Origin: Actinostola sp. cb2023
Taxonomy: Eukaryota; Cnidaria; Anthozoa; Actiniaria; Actinostolidae
Assembly (NCBI GenBank): GCA_033675265.1
Contig: JAUJYZ010000851.1
Coordinates: 1-64,000 of the forward strand
Direction of reading: 5' to 3'
Length of the DNA: 64,000 nucleotides
Below are positions 24,301 to 49,106 of this stretch, piece by piece. The position numbers were made by a program, and so were the translations under genes. Each line of letters opens with the position of its first letter. The stretch's first letter is position 1. The notes beneath the pieces are model-generated. The model had not been told where the DNA came from and ran no database searches. It worked only from the letters and a program-made list of their open reading frames with translations.

Positions 24301-25858
24301 TGTTGGCCGGTACCAAGGAGTTACGCGCGTAAGAGAAAGACATACACCTCGAATAGGTTATAATAGAGTCGTCAGTTTTTGTATGAGTGGGAAACCTACG
24401 GTACCGTAACACTCAAATGGCTTCCTTTCTAAACCAATCAAAAAGCGTGCAGATGCATCTCATCCAATCAAACTCTTTCAATGCGGTACGGCACGGTACC
24501 GTCACTTTGCCACTTCTAGTACAGGTGACAGACTACCCAACTCTCACGATACAACTTTTGTGAACTTTTTCACACGATCTCACTTCAGCCACTAAAACAT
24601 TTTAGCACCAAATTTATATCTTGTAACTAGTTGATTGCATTTCTTGGGCATATTCATCTGAGGCCCCGTCCACACCAAAGTTAATTAGCTCCGCTGTCCA
24701 CACTAATCCATTTTTGAAAACCTCCGTTTTCCTTTGACCGAAAACTCCACACTGGCGTTTTCACATGAAAACTGTACTACTTCTAGTTATTTTTTGCTGT
24801 TAAATACGTACTGCCCCCCCTTGAATTTTAATTTGGGTTATGTACGGCCCTGATAGACCTGCGTTTTCAAAAGTCTCATCAACCCTCCTCTACACGTGGG
24901 TGATTTAGATCTAATATCTCAGTATCTTTCTTAGGTGTTCATACTGATGTGCTGTCTGTTCATACTGGTATCAGTAACCCAGTTCTGCCTGGCTACAGTA
25001 CCGTCCATACGTCAAGACCAGTCAGCCATGAAAATCCTTCGTCTTATGGACACCATTACGTCGATCTGGTTCACAATCGAGTTCGTTTTGCGACTTGCAT
25101 TTTGTCCCAAGTTCACGTCATTTATCAAAAACCCGATGAACTGGGTGGACTTCATGGCCATCGTTCCGTTCTACTTTAGAATGGTGAACCTGGAAGATAA
25201 GATATCTTGGCTCATCTTGATGAGAACACTCAGGATATTCAAGGTCTTCAGTCTGTCGTTCTCATTCCAGATCCTGTTCCGTTCCCTGATTTCCAGCAAG
25301 AACGAGTTGTTTCTGGTATTCATAAGTCTACTGGTACCCATCATCCTCTTCTCAAGCATGATATACTTCGCGGAAAAAGACGACAATCACAAACACTTCC
25401 AAAGCATCCCAGAATCCTTTTGGTGGGCTATCATTACAATCACAACAGTTGGCTACGGTGACGTGTATCCCATTACCAAATTAGGTAAAGTCATCGGTGC
25501 ACTGTGCGCCATTTGCGGCGTTGTCATAGTAGCACTTCCGGTTTCTGTCATCGGAAGTAACTTTTCTTACTATTACATCCAAGCGCGCACGCGCGTCCAG
25601 CAGCCTAAACGAACCAATAGCGAAGCACCTGTGTCACGCGTACCGGCCAACATAATGCACAGACATTTCACTAGCAGGAGAAGCACGTCATTGTCTGTCA
25701 ACGGGAGCATCCATGGTAGAACGAGTGTTGGAAGGGCAAGGAAGGGCAATGGGGTACCGCCGCTTAGGAAACGACAAAGACGACGACCTATTTACCGCGA
25801 GAACTCGTCCAACTCAATAGACATGACAGAAACGTTGGAACAAGAATCGGAAATCTGA
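21380..25858 (+). CDS. Voltage-gated potassium channel, Shaw/Kv3-like
   Basis: Exons 21380-21934 and 24935-25858 join in phase 0 (TGG|gtgagt ... ttag|GTG) to give 492 residues. The N-terminal T1 domain (about 18-130) has the zinc signature H-x5-C-x20-CC at H86, C92, C113 and C114, which is typical of non-Shaker Kv families. The blocks FFDRHPRIFSEVLNYYRTGK and EPCCW match Shaw. Six membrane segments follow, with S2 E234, S3 D257, the pore TVGYGD at 356-361, and a basic, serine-rich cytoplasmic tail. The product should tetramerise in the plasma membrane and pass K+ on depolarisation. Two features are odd. S4 has only R282, R285 and K288 in the usual three-residue register, with Ile where an Arg precedes and Ser291 where one follows. 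The S6 hinge is P-V-S (387-389) instead of P-V-P. The 3-kb intron separates T1 from the membrane core. Confidence 0.93.
21935..24934 (+). other. Intron of the potassium channel gene
   Basis: AT-rich, mostly without recognisable content. 24365-24520 is a diverged copy of MITE family E (GAGTGGGAAACCTACGG, TGCATCTCATCCAATC). A GGCCCCGTCCACACC segment near 24661 looks like the end of another element. No additional exon was found that keeps phase and family sequence. Confidence 0.55.
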
Positions 25859-25919
25859 ACTTCCGATAATGGTTTTGTAGAGGGAAGTTTATATCGGTAA
25901 TCGTCTTGTTTGGATAAGC

Positions 25920-26348
25920 TTTAAAGTGCCTATGAAACGAAAATATCGATCCTTGTTTTTTTGTACATTATTGTTGTTTGGTCTTTCTCTGAACATTTGC
26001 TGTATTTAAACATCGACTTTGAGCGTGCGAACATTTTCTTTTCGCGGTTCGAAAATTATCATTTTCAACCAAAATGTGCGACGAGACTGGGCCCTTGACA
26101 ATGGCTCGGTGACGTCATAAGTTGTGTATGCCTTTGTTTGCATAACTCTTGACGTCACATTTCTATAGTTTGACCGAGCGGGAATTGTCGCACTTTGAAA
26201 CCCAAAATGCCCAACTTCGTGCGCGAAATAAAAAATGTTCCTGAAGCTCAATTCACTTTTTATTAACGCCATGTAAACAAGCAAATAGTAAACTTTCGTA
26301 GTAGCAAATAAAACCGGGGTCTGTTTTTTCGTTTCATAGGCACTTTAA
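25920..26348. mobile_element. MITE (~430 bp) 3' of the potassium channel
   Basis: TTTAAAGTGCCTATGAAACG and CGTTTCATAGGCACTTTAA form the terminal inverted repeat. It lies about 60 bp after the channel stop codon, so it may supply 3' UTR sequence, including an AATAAA at about 26227. Confidence 0.85.
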
Positions 26349-27652
26349 GCAAAGAACCACACACGAAAACAATGGATCGTTGGGAATCTAAGGCCTGATT
26401 CATACGTCAAACTTTACATGCGCCGACCTACTAATTACATCAAACAAGATAAGTCAATTATCGATTGTTTCTATTAATGGTTTTGGTAGTTTCCAGTTCT
26501 TCTCCGTCAGATCATTCCGTTTTCAGAAAATCACGAAGTTCTGTGTTCTTCTAGGAACAAGTCGCTCTATAAGGGTTAGCCTCTCCTACAGGCTTTTTCA
26601 TGCGTGACGGCCCCAAATATAGCCTGCGGGATTCAGCAATGAGCCTTCGATTTCACCAGCAGTACAGAGCGCATGCGCCCTGGTACCCAGTTGGCGATTA
26701 TTTGATCGTGTTTTGCTTTTATCCTACACTCTGAACACTACAAAGGTAGCCCGTGTTGTATATACCACATACGTGAGTTTAATAGATGTTTTGGCTTTGC
26801 TAAGCCATGTGGGATCAGCTAGAATAGACTGAGCATGCGCCTTGAGATAAACGCGAACTCTGTATATATTGTCATGTACAAAATTTACATAATTTGAAAA
26901 AATATTTATTTACACTGCGAATAAATAAAATAAAACGTTCACTGACGTCACAAGGTTGCCATTGTAATAATCTTAGCAGCACCTTTGAAAACCCGTTGTT
27001 TCCCATAATTCTACGCAGGCACGATTCAGGTAGATCAGTTGTCATCAGTGACGTTGCTATGGTAATTACCACGTGATGTTGGCTATTCATTGGGTGGAAA
27101 GAGAGCCTGCGGTGAAACTGGAAAGCCGTTTTCTTGTAGAGCACGAACCAAATCACCATATCTATTAGAACAAATGAATGAATAGATGAGAATGAGATGA
27201 GATGATGAAATATTAGATGACAAGCTCTTTGCCAACATGTCCTGTCATGCATTGCAAGTTCTGTTTTATGTAACCTATCAATATTAAGCCCGAGGGAGAG
27301 GGGGTCGGGCAAGAGGTTAGGGATTTGACATCTTCCTCGAAAATATATCAAACTTCATTCTCCCGGGACTGAATGGTCTTTGAAAAACAGCTAGGTAATG
27401 CCCTTATACATGATGTCATAACAAAACCCTGTCGGGGAGGCCTTGTCTGTCAAATTCCTACCCCTCGCGCAAGAGTAACCCCTGTTTACGACAAACCATC
27501 TTATACAATGTTGAAGATAATTGAACAAACTACAGCACAAATACTGCACCAAACGAGTAAAAACTTTACAGTAATAAACCCGACCTCCATTGTTAAATGT
27601 GGAAACAAAAACATTCCAGGTCTTAAGCTTGATGTGTCACTACTGTATTCAC
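26349..27652. other. Gap between the convergent channel and CEP78 genes
   Basis: No exon could be supported. A GTGACGTCAC-type word occurs on both sides of about 26940-27060. If CEP78 continues past 27657 through its GTGAGT donor, a further 3' exon would lie here on the minus strand. Confidence 0.4.
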
Positions 27653-40674
<13,022 letters not shown>

Positions 40675-43156
40675 AGTTCAAATATCCCGCCTTTTGTTCT
40701 TTATAAACACAGTCTGAGGCGAACCGTGGTTTTCTTTTCAACATACACTCTTCAAACCACTAAATACATGTTACTGAGCTAAAGAGTGCCTGTCGATCGC
40801 CATTCTTGGGGGGAAAAAGATGGTTTTCTTGGATGTTTTTGTTGTCTAAACTTCTTCCAACCGTCTTGTTGTTGTACATCCGCTGTACGTAAATAACGCA
40901 GGTTCGATACTCCGAGCAGCCTGGGGCGAGTATGTTACCACAGGGTGACCGTGATACTGAAGTCGGTAAAAAAATTGACAACCGGATCTTAAAACTCTAG
41001 TGGAAGAAGTTGAAGAATTTCTAAAAGCTATACACCCTACCAAGAAAGCCAGACGCCCGTGTCACTTTGAATTTCACACCGATCCCGAATCAGGAAGAAG
41101 ACCGTCAAAGCATGCACCCTCTTGAAGCCTCGTCTCGACTCGGATTCTCAGTTGCCAAATAAGGCGACTACTCGGGCGCTGGCTTTGGAAAGAAATAGTA
41201 TAAACTGCATTTTGTTATCAGTTTTCGTACGAGTGGGAAAATCAGGGTACCGTGCCGTATTGAAAGAGTGTGATTGGATGAGATGCATCTCGGTACGCTT
41301 TTTGATTGGTTCAGAAAGGAAGCCATTTGAGTGTGGCGGATCTAGGGGGGTGCACTGGGTGCACAAGTTTTTGAAAATCCAGCGAAATCGAGCGGATTTA
41401 CGGCAAGTCAAAGTGATCCAGATTTCTATTAATTTTGCCGAGTTTGCCCCAATTCAAAATGGCGGCGAAAAACCGTGAAAGGTATGTGAAAGGTCAATAA
41501 TACGATTTCCGAGACGATTTTTAATACAAAAAATCGGCGCGCGCAACATTTCCTTGTGGGGTGAACCCCCCACCTCAAAATCCTAGATCCGCCCAGCCAC
41601 TCGTACGAAAACGACTCTATTGTTTTCATTATTTGTTGTGTTTTCTGGCGTCGGACCAGAAGAGAAAAGTTGCCATCGATCATGGAGTCTCTGCTGAGCA
41701 AATGCTACAATTAAGAACGCCGACCCCGCAAAAAAAGAAAGCCAGCGATTTACGAATTCACTACTGATTCAGTTACTGGAATAAGAATTAAATAACAAGG
41801 GCAGTCACGTACTCCTCTGAAAAATCGACTACCAGCAAAAGGCAAAACAGATGAATGATTCGCAGATTGTAAGCATGTAGAAAAAAAAAAACACTAAACA
41901 TCCTACCAGTCATCTGGAACATAAACAACAGAATAGAAGCAACGAAAACGGAAAAAAATAAACGAACAACGGTACAGTACGTTGCTAGAGTGAACTAACG
42001 AGCGATTGGAACCCAGTCTCAAAATTACAACCGAGTGATGGCGTACGGAATTTACAGTATGATAATCGTAAATTTAAAAAATGCGAAAGAACAATTTATG
42101 ATAATCATAAATCAGGCCTCGAGATCGTGTTATTTTTAGGTCTGGGTCAGGGTTTTGAGGTGTCCACGGCACACCCCTATACCAGAAAACGCCCATAGTA
42201 CATAGCTTATTTTATAGTACAGACTATCGTCTCCTTTTTATCGTAATTCCCTGCCGACTTAACTTCATTTCATAATGTTTTTCCCAGTTTGATTCTACCT
42301 CTCTAGTATAGTACCCCCGGGCCCTAACGGCAACTTATATTTGATTTTATTTAAGTCCCATAAAATAAGGAAGGTACGTGATTTATTAGAGTTTGTGAAC
42401 TCTCTAAATGGAAGAGTGAAGCGATGGCAGCTCCAACAAGTTAAGACGAAAAGCTAGCAAGTAGTACGTATTTATATCATTATTGTATGTAGACATTTTT
42501 ACAGATTGGAAAAACGTTTTTTACTTTATCTGGGGTTTTTTTACCTAAAAAAGTTTATATTTTATTTTTATCACATCAAGCCGCGACTGATCTAGCCTCC
42601 CCCGCAGGCTTTTTTAGGGGCCGTCACGCCTGCGGGGGAGGCTACGACTGATCAAACACAGTCGCGCTTTCTGATTGCTGTCTTCTTCACAATCTTGTCA
42701 TAATTCTACCCGTAAGCTATCAAACTTTTTGTGCGTCATTCTACCGGTTTAGACTGAATTACCGGAAAAGATCAGTAGAATATTCAAGCATGTTGTGTGT
42801 CGAATAAAGATATGTCGAGGCTTCGTACGCTGCCTCGAACCCAGTCGCTTCTTCGGAGGAGTAGGGGGGACGAGAAAGCGAAAAGAACTGGGGAGCAAAG
42901 CATCATGGGAAGGGATTAGAGGGGATCGCAGACACTGATTCAACCAATCACGGCAGCGCGCAAAATCATTAATGCTCAACCAATCAGAATGCTTAGACAT
43001 GGTACCGTCACAATACCGTCACCGCACGGTCCCTAGTCCATCTCTGAGTACTAAGTTTTGGGACTTTTTAAAACGAACGTAGCACACGACTGTTTTTTCC
43101 ATGCAAGTTTCAAGACTAACCCCTACCCCACTGAAAGCCAAATGAATGCACTACCT
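40675..43156. other. Region upstream of CEP78: nested MITEs, no confirmed gene
   Basis: 41219-41620 is a MITE family E copy interrupted at 41335-41594 by a second inverted-repeat element (GGCGGATCTAGG and CCTAGATCCGCC ends). Two plus-strand open stretches could be exons of an unrecognised gene: 40974-41119 (FLKAIHPTKKARRP, CHFEFHTDPESGRRP) and about 41640-41766 (KVAIDHGVSAEQMLQ). Neither has a recognised family or clear splice sites. A palindrome with CCTCCCCCGCAGGC ends is at 42596-42652; its half recurs near 26580. The rest holds nothing I can name. Confidence 0.4.
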
Positions 43157-43586
43157 TATTATCACTTATTTTCGCGCGGACGTCTTTAATTTGGCGATTT
43201 TCGCGTTTGAAAAAAAATCGCGAAATTAAAGCTCGCGATTAATAGTTACCGCGAAAATTAACGACGCGAAATTTAATGTCACGCAGTGAGGTATTTTATC
43301 AACAATTAGTCCACGAACGAACATTGATAAAAACGAACGTATTGCTTCAAGCAAAATATAGAATTTAACGCTACAAAAATATGCCAATATGTGAACTAGT
43401 GTTACATCATTTACCCGATTCAAAACAATATGTTCGTATATTGCGCCAGATCATGATTTCAAAACTGAAACGCGAAATTAAGTTCCCTTATACACGTTTT
43501 TTTGTGCAAAATCGCGAAATTAAAGCCTCGCGAAATATGCCTGACATTTTCGCGAAATTAAGGACGCACAAAAATAAGTGATAATA
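43157..43586. mobile_element. MITE (~430 bp) with TATTATCACTTATTTT ends
   Basis: TATTATCACTTATTTT and AAAATAAGTGATAATA are exact complements. Inside are several CGCGAAATTAA words on both strands, with an AT-rich centre. Confidence 0.88.
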
Positions 43587-44299
43587 CAAGACGCTCAATG
43601 AGCGTACACTCGGGCTACACAGGACAATTGCAAATGAGTTTAATTTGTGACAATCAGACAATGACTGATTTGCGTGGCGAGGGAGACTATAACTGCTCAA
43701 GTCTGAACTCGAGCTACGTTTTTATACGATCTCGATTTGACGAAAATATATTTTGACCTTGCTTTCATGTTTTGATGATCCCAATGTAAAGTAACTTCAC
43801 ACAATTTTGAACGTCGGACGCCCCGCTCCCTTTAGCAACTACTGAATTTTTCAAAGCAAGTTAAAATCGCCCTCCCTGGAAGACATGAGGTTACTGAAAA
43901 TGAACATGTGCACACTGGCTCGACTGTTTGCATGACTGAAGTACATCATAGCTTTCTGTCAATAGACCGAGTTATCAATGACCACATTCGTTGGTCGCTG
44001 TGTTTAATTATAATGTTTGCGCCTCAGCCTGACATTAATCATGACAGCAAGGCTTTGTATACGCAAGTGTGACACATTGAGACTTGCTCACGTTAGTACC
44101 ATCAGATGCATGCAGTGTTTAACCCAGCGCTGATATTCACATCATCGCTAATGGCGTTGAATTAACCATACCGTACGATAGGACGATCGCAAGGAATTCA
44201 AGACCCTGGGTATGTTTCTAGTCTTTCTAGCTCTATCGTTATAATTAGGTATAATATAGGTAAATGGAACTAGCGAGTACACTAGTATGGGCTATGGGC

Positions 44300-45454
44300 G
44301 AGGGTCCCCAATAGGTTTGGCGGGACGCGGGATCGGCCATATATTAAAGGCGGGATTCGGGATGCGAACTTAAAACAGAGCGGGAAGCGGGATTCTCAAT
44401 TACGAGCGGTAGCGGGATTTCGTGATTTTAGGCGCCGGGATTCGGGAATCGTAAGTTTTTGCAGCGGGATCACATACTTTAATTTTGACTTATCATCAGT
44501 TAATTATTGATCAGCGTATGAATAGACTTCTTTGTCGTTGTCATCGAATCCATTATCACTTTTTAAATGACCTTCGGTGTGTATTTTGATTTCCGTTTAT
44601 CTGGACATGACGTTACACACGTCACATGAAAATAATATCCAGATGTCTTTTAAGTCATAACATGTCACAGAGGTCACAGAGCATCACAAGCTAAGATCTC
44701 ACAACGTGCTTTACTCCTTTACCATTCAACACATTTTTCAAAGTGATCTTCGACATCTTCTATTGACTCTTCAAAGACTTCACTGCCCAAGAGACTCAGT
44801 CATACCTATGGCGCCGCAATTCGCCAGAAGACAGTGCGTCAAGAAACTATGATGGCAAAAGCTGAAACTCTACCAGCCAAGCTTACTTGTACCAAAAAGA
44901 CCCGGCAAGTTGGATGTTGTTCCGGGAGAGGCAGTTAATAATCTTACAGACGACGTAGAAGATGCGGAGATGAGTACGAGTCATCTACAAGTGCAGACGA
45001 GGAAGAAATTGAGGACGAAATGACGGCTTTGGATGGCCGGAAGCGAACTTCTTGCTTGGGAGATAAAAAAAGAATCGACATTCGGTAGAACTGTCCGCAT
45101 CAATTCCCGGATAATGTTTTGAATCTTAGCATAAGAAAAAAAAAATAACAAAAAAAAAGAAAAGAAATAGAAAAAAGAAAAGAAAAACTAAGAGAAAAAA
45201 AATGTAAAGAAACAATATTGAACACTATACAGCAAGAATTAAACACGTACTTACATGCGTTTGTTTACTTGGCTTTCATTCATTGCATAAAGGTATGTCT
45301 TTGACTTTATCCATACTTAATAATTAATCCAGAAACTGAAATTGTCGAATCTTTGGCGGGATCGGGATTTTAATATAAAAACAAGCGGGATGGCGGGATT
45401 GCCAGCAAAAAAGAGCGGGATGGCGGGAACCGAGAACCCCTATTGGGGACCCTC
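44300..45454. mobile_element. DNA transposon derivative (~1.15 kb)
   Basis: GAGGGTCCCCAATAGG and CCTATTGGGGACCCTC are exact terminal inverted repeats, flanked by the direct duplication ATGGGC (44294-44299 and 45455-45460). Many GGCGGGAT or GCGGGA words occur within 150 bp of both ends. The centre (44750-45090) has acidic, possibly ex-coding sequence (TDDVEDAE) but no intact frame. Confidence 0.85.
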
Positions 45455-45719
45455 ATGGGCTGCGTCGGCGTATAATGATAGGTTAAAGGAAAGCTATATA
45501 AACGCCAAGGGCAAAGGTAAACGTCACCGCTCTTTATTACGGTGTTATAGATTTCCTTTATCCATTGAATTTCAGTATATTAGAAATCATCAGACAAAGT
45601 TTGTTTACATGTCGCTGGGCGAATCACTGTGCAAAGTCAAGTAGCAACTTCATTGTGCGCACAGTTCAAATTAACGTCCCGCACTGAAAAGGTTCGAGAT
45701 AACGGGCCGGGGTACGGGT

Positions 45720-46674
45720 AGGCTTGGATAAATTCTGCTGGCAGAATTCCGAGCAGAATTGATCACCTTCGGCAGTGAGCATTATGCCGGCAGAAAACCA
45801 CCCTTTCAGCAGAATTTTGAGCAGAATTTGGGAAAATTAGGAATCGGATAAGACATACATAATATATTTAATTAAAATATATATAATAAATGTGTAATTT
45901 AATGTAAATGAAACATAACATGCCTCTTTGGCATCTTTGCTCGATATGCGCGCCCATAACGTAATTATAACCTGAAGTCAGTGGTATTAATATGAGCGGC
46001 GCCCACAAAATTCCAATATATGGCGGACAGTCATGGTGAACTCAAAAGTAATCAAACTCGCAATATTAGTTTACAGTTTTCATTACAAATTTTCAGTAGA
46101 CAATGAATATCTATCTTAAACTTTAACCAAGCAGAATTCAAGATGTCGAGCAGAATTTCATTGTTCGAGCAGAATTTTGAGCAGAATATGCAATGTTTAT
46201 GAGCATTGCCACAGGCAGCAAATGATATCAGTTATCCATCCATTCATTCAGTTATCCATCCATTCATTCAGTTATCCATCCATCAGTTCATTCATTCAGT
46301 TATCCATCCATTCATTCAGTTATCCATTCATTCATTCAGTTATCCATCCATTCATTTGTTCAGTTATACATCCATCCATTCATTCAGTTATCCATCCATT
46401 CATTTGTTCAGTTATCCATCCATCCATTCATTCAGTTATCCATCCATCCATTCATTCAGTTATCCATCCATCCATTCACTCAGTTATCCATCCATTCATT
46501 TAGTTATCCATCCATTCATTTAGTTATCCATCCATTCATTTAGTTATCCATTCATTCCTTTAGTTATGGATAACTGATATCATTTTTTGAATCATTTAGT
46601 AGCCTCAAAAGCAATGGTGCATTGCCGGCAGGCAGAATCCCTCAATTTAGGCGGAGCAGAATTTATCCAAGCCT
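45720..46674. mobile_element. Non-autonomous element (~955 bp) carrying a minisatellite
   Basis: AGGCTTGGATAAATTCTGCT and AGCAGAATTTATCCAAGCCT are exact terminal inverted repeats. GCAGAATT words are repeated just inside both ends. It carries a 20-bp minisatellite at 46225-46565 and a fragment of the CACAGG small element at 46578-46612. Confidence 0.88.
46225..46565 (+). repeat. 20-bp minisatellite (GTTATCCATCCATTCATTCA)
   Basis: About fifteen units, mostly 20 bp with some 24-28-bp variants (added CATC or TTTGTTCA). The same unit, in reverse complement, forms the 1.7-kb array at 49793-51470. Confidence 0.93.
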
Positions 46675-47210
46675 AGTACGGGATGACGAAGATGCATGGA
46701 GTCAAACAATCACAAACTTTCTTATAGTCAACAATGCGGTACTGTATAATGCTTGTACCTTAGTGCAACAAAGCTAAAAACCATATGACTTTTTCATTCT
46801 TGTGAGTGATCTTTATTAGACGGACCATCAACAAAACAAAAGTTCAAATATGATATTGCAAGCCTGTTTTCTGAAGATACAATACTCCTAACATGTTTAC
46901 AAGATATACTGAATGAAGTTTGAAACTGTACCAAATTTTTGTTTTGATAGTCAGCTATAGCTATATACCGAAGGTCAATATTGATTACCATCTAATGGGG
47001 AATCTGATCGAGTAAAACACGCCAAGTTCACTATTTGAGTGCCGTCACTCATACGAAAAGGACTCTAATTTCAGTACAAACAAACAAACAAACAAACCGA
47101 ACAGTTGAACTGCACCTTTTCAATATGATACTACTCTGCTTGATAGCACATCTTCAGTAGAGTGATTCCAATAAACCTGGGCATTACTAACTACACCAAT
47201 ACACACTATT
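46675..47210. other. Intergenic DNA
   Basis: No gene seen. A solo MITE family E end (CACTCATACGAAAAGGACTC) lies at 47046-47066. Confidence 0.5.
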
Positions 47211-47436
47211 AGGGTGCGTTCGATTGACCCTATTCCAGAATAGGAATACACGGAATAAACACTTGGATGCTTTTATTTCAGCACATTTAAAATTCTAAAC
47301 TGTTCCTTGTAACTTTATTATGATACAACAAGGAATCGTTTTATTTTACAGTGGACAGTAGCTGCGTGACAGCGATTTAGGGATGTTATTCTGTGTATTC
47401 CTATTCTGGAATAAGGTCAATCGAACACACCCTTAG
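47211..47436. mobile_element. MITE family F, copy 2
   Basis: Nearly identical to 32366-32590 over its full length, with the same GGGTGCGTTCGATTGACCC end. The high similarity suggests recent activity. Confidence 0.9.
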
Positions 47437-47513
47437 ACACTCACTCTTTTGTTTTCTTTTGTTTCTTTTCATCTAGAATAAACAGACAGCTAATTAATCA
47501 CTCAAATGTAGTA

Positions 47514-47832
47514 TGGACCTTTCCGTAGTTTCCTAGAATGCTTCATGATTCTGCGCGTGCAAGCGAGGTCAGGGGTAAAAAATATTTAGAATTGATCGTG
47601 TATTGAGGAAAATATGGCTACTGTAACGAATCAAGAACAGAAGAAAAATATTTTCTTTGCTTGAGAATTTGCATCTATCTTTGTGATTCTTCTTACGCAC
47701 TTTAATTTAAAAGTCTAAGTTTTTTACTGAATTTCTTCATTAATTCTCTCTTAATATTTTCGATCTATTTTTATCCCTGACCTCACTTGCACGCGCAGAA
47801 TGAAGCATTCTGGGAAACTACGGAAAGGTCCA
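47514..47832. mobile_element. MITE family A, copy 2 (~320 bp)
   Basis: TGGACCTTTCCGTAGTTTCC and GGAAACTACGGAAAGGTCCA are the ends; TA flanks both sides. It lies about 240 bp upstream of the DYNLT5-like start codon. Copy 1 is at 2693-2985. Confidence 0.9.
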
Positions 47833-48074
47833 TAGTAAGTTCCAGCTTCAATGCGCCCGAACTTCATTCTGGGAACAAAATGACGTCATTGACTGTTTTT
47901 CAAAATCAAAGACAAACTCACAAAGCGAAAGTTTTGTTTTTGCAAAGTCAAAAAAACCCTGGAAAACTTTAAACAAAAACTGATTCTATCTCTTTCTAGA
48001 CTACCATCGAAAGACAACCAGACAACTTAGTTCTTAGCTGTTGAAGTCCCCTTGAAGTCTTTCAGTTCAAAATC

Positions 48075-48620
48075 ATGTCAAGTGAACAAAAGTCGTCAAT
48101 GACTGATTCAAGTACAGCACCAGCTGGAGCTGGAGCAAGAAGCCGGCGAAGAGGCAGTCTTTTTGAAGTGGGTTTTCCCGTTCAAAGAGATAGAGGATCT
48201 AGTATGGTCTCCATTCGGCCTAGTATGATTCCAAGCCATCTTGGACATCCGACCAACCAGAAAGTACGGTATGAAAACACCTACAAAATGGAGCCCGACA
48301 AGCGCTTCAATGTCCATGAAGTCAAAGAAATCTTGGAAGAGACTCTCGAGGAGTCTCTTGAAGATGTCAAATACGACGCTGTAAGATGCAAAGCTCTCTC
48401 GAAATCCTTGTCGCATACTATCTGTGAAAGGGTCAAACTCCTGGGCTTCCAGCGATTCAAGTACGTAGCTAAGGTTACGATTGGGGAGATTAAAGGTCAA
48501 GGAGTAAGAGTTGCAAGCCGGTTTTTGTGGAACGAAAAGCACGACAACTGGGTCGACACTGTCTTCACAAATACAGAGATCTTTGCAGTGGCTGTGCTTT
48601 ATGCCGTGTATCAAGAGTAG
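48075..48620 (+). CDS. Tctex1-family dynein light chain (DYNLT5/TCTEX1D1-like)
   Basis: An uninterrupted 181-residue frame. The first ~60 residues are Ser/Arg-rich and disordered-looking (SRRRGSLFEVG). Residues about 65-181 are a Tctex1 domain: YENTYKMEPDKRFNVHEVKE, YDAVRCKALSKSLS, RFKYVAKVTIGEIKGQGVR, RFLWNEKHDNW and the C-terminal FAVAVLYAVYQE. The W and VYQE/VYLE ends are typical of the TCTEX1D1-4 branch. Such light chains bind dynein intermediate chains, often in cilia; the partner here is inferred. The context before the ATG (AAAATCATG) is acceptable, and 48075 is the first ATG of the frame. No intron is needed. MITE family A copy 2 ends about 240 bp upstream and could affect the promoter. 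TCTEX1D4 is the main alternative assignment. Confidence 0.88.
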   Translation: MSSEQKSSMTDSSTAPAGAGARSRRRGSLFEVGFPVQRDRGSSMVSIRPSMIPSHLGHPTNQKVRYENTYKMEPDKRFNVHEVKEILEETLEESLEDVKYDAVRCKALSKSLSHTICERVKLLGFQRFKYVAKVTIGEIKGQGVRVASRFLWNEKHDNWVDTVFTNTEIFAVAVLYAVYQE

Positions 48621-49106
48621 CAAGACGGCTATTATCCCTTCGAGTAGCATGTTAAGCCTGTGTAAATCAAGTTGGAATATATTTCAGAAAACTACGAAGA
48701 AAATGTACATTGCAAGAATTTCAGCATGTACATTTCATGCAGTCTTTGTTTATCTGCGTTTAGAATTAATGACTTTTTTTTTTGATCACATTTTCAAACC
48801 ATTTTAATAACTTCGCTGTATTGTATGTAAGTACACAAATCAAATCCGTTTCTTTATACTCACGAAGTTCCCAAATTCAATTATTTGATCATAAATATAT
48901 GTTTTGTCTAATTTGGATTTTGAAAGATTCTAGCTATTTACTTGTGTACGCAGTTTATATCGAAATATTTTTACGCACAAGAAATAAATATTTGGTCAAT
49001 CTTGACATATTATTATTTTGTAACAATGACTTTTTTTGTATATTAATTTGTATATTAATTTAGCGGTGCCAGTGATTTGTTAAATGGAAATTACAAAGTT
49101 TCTATG
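48621..49106. other. 3' flank of the DYNLT5-like gene
   Basis: AT-rich. AATAAA at about 48983 is a plausible polyadenylation signal. The gene converges on the minus-strand CCCH-LRR gene, whose stop codon is at 49107. Confidence 0.5.

Noticed and set aside
41122..41478. 118-codon plus-strand frame
   Set aside because: Its second half is MITE family E and a nested element, so the frame is not a gene as it stands; only the first part is kept as a weak exon candidate.
48108..48650. 180-codon frame antisense to the DYNLT5-like gene
   Set aside because: Mirror of a real coding exon; the sense frame has clear Tctex1 motifs.
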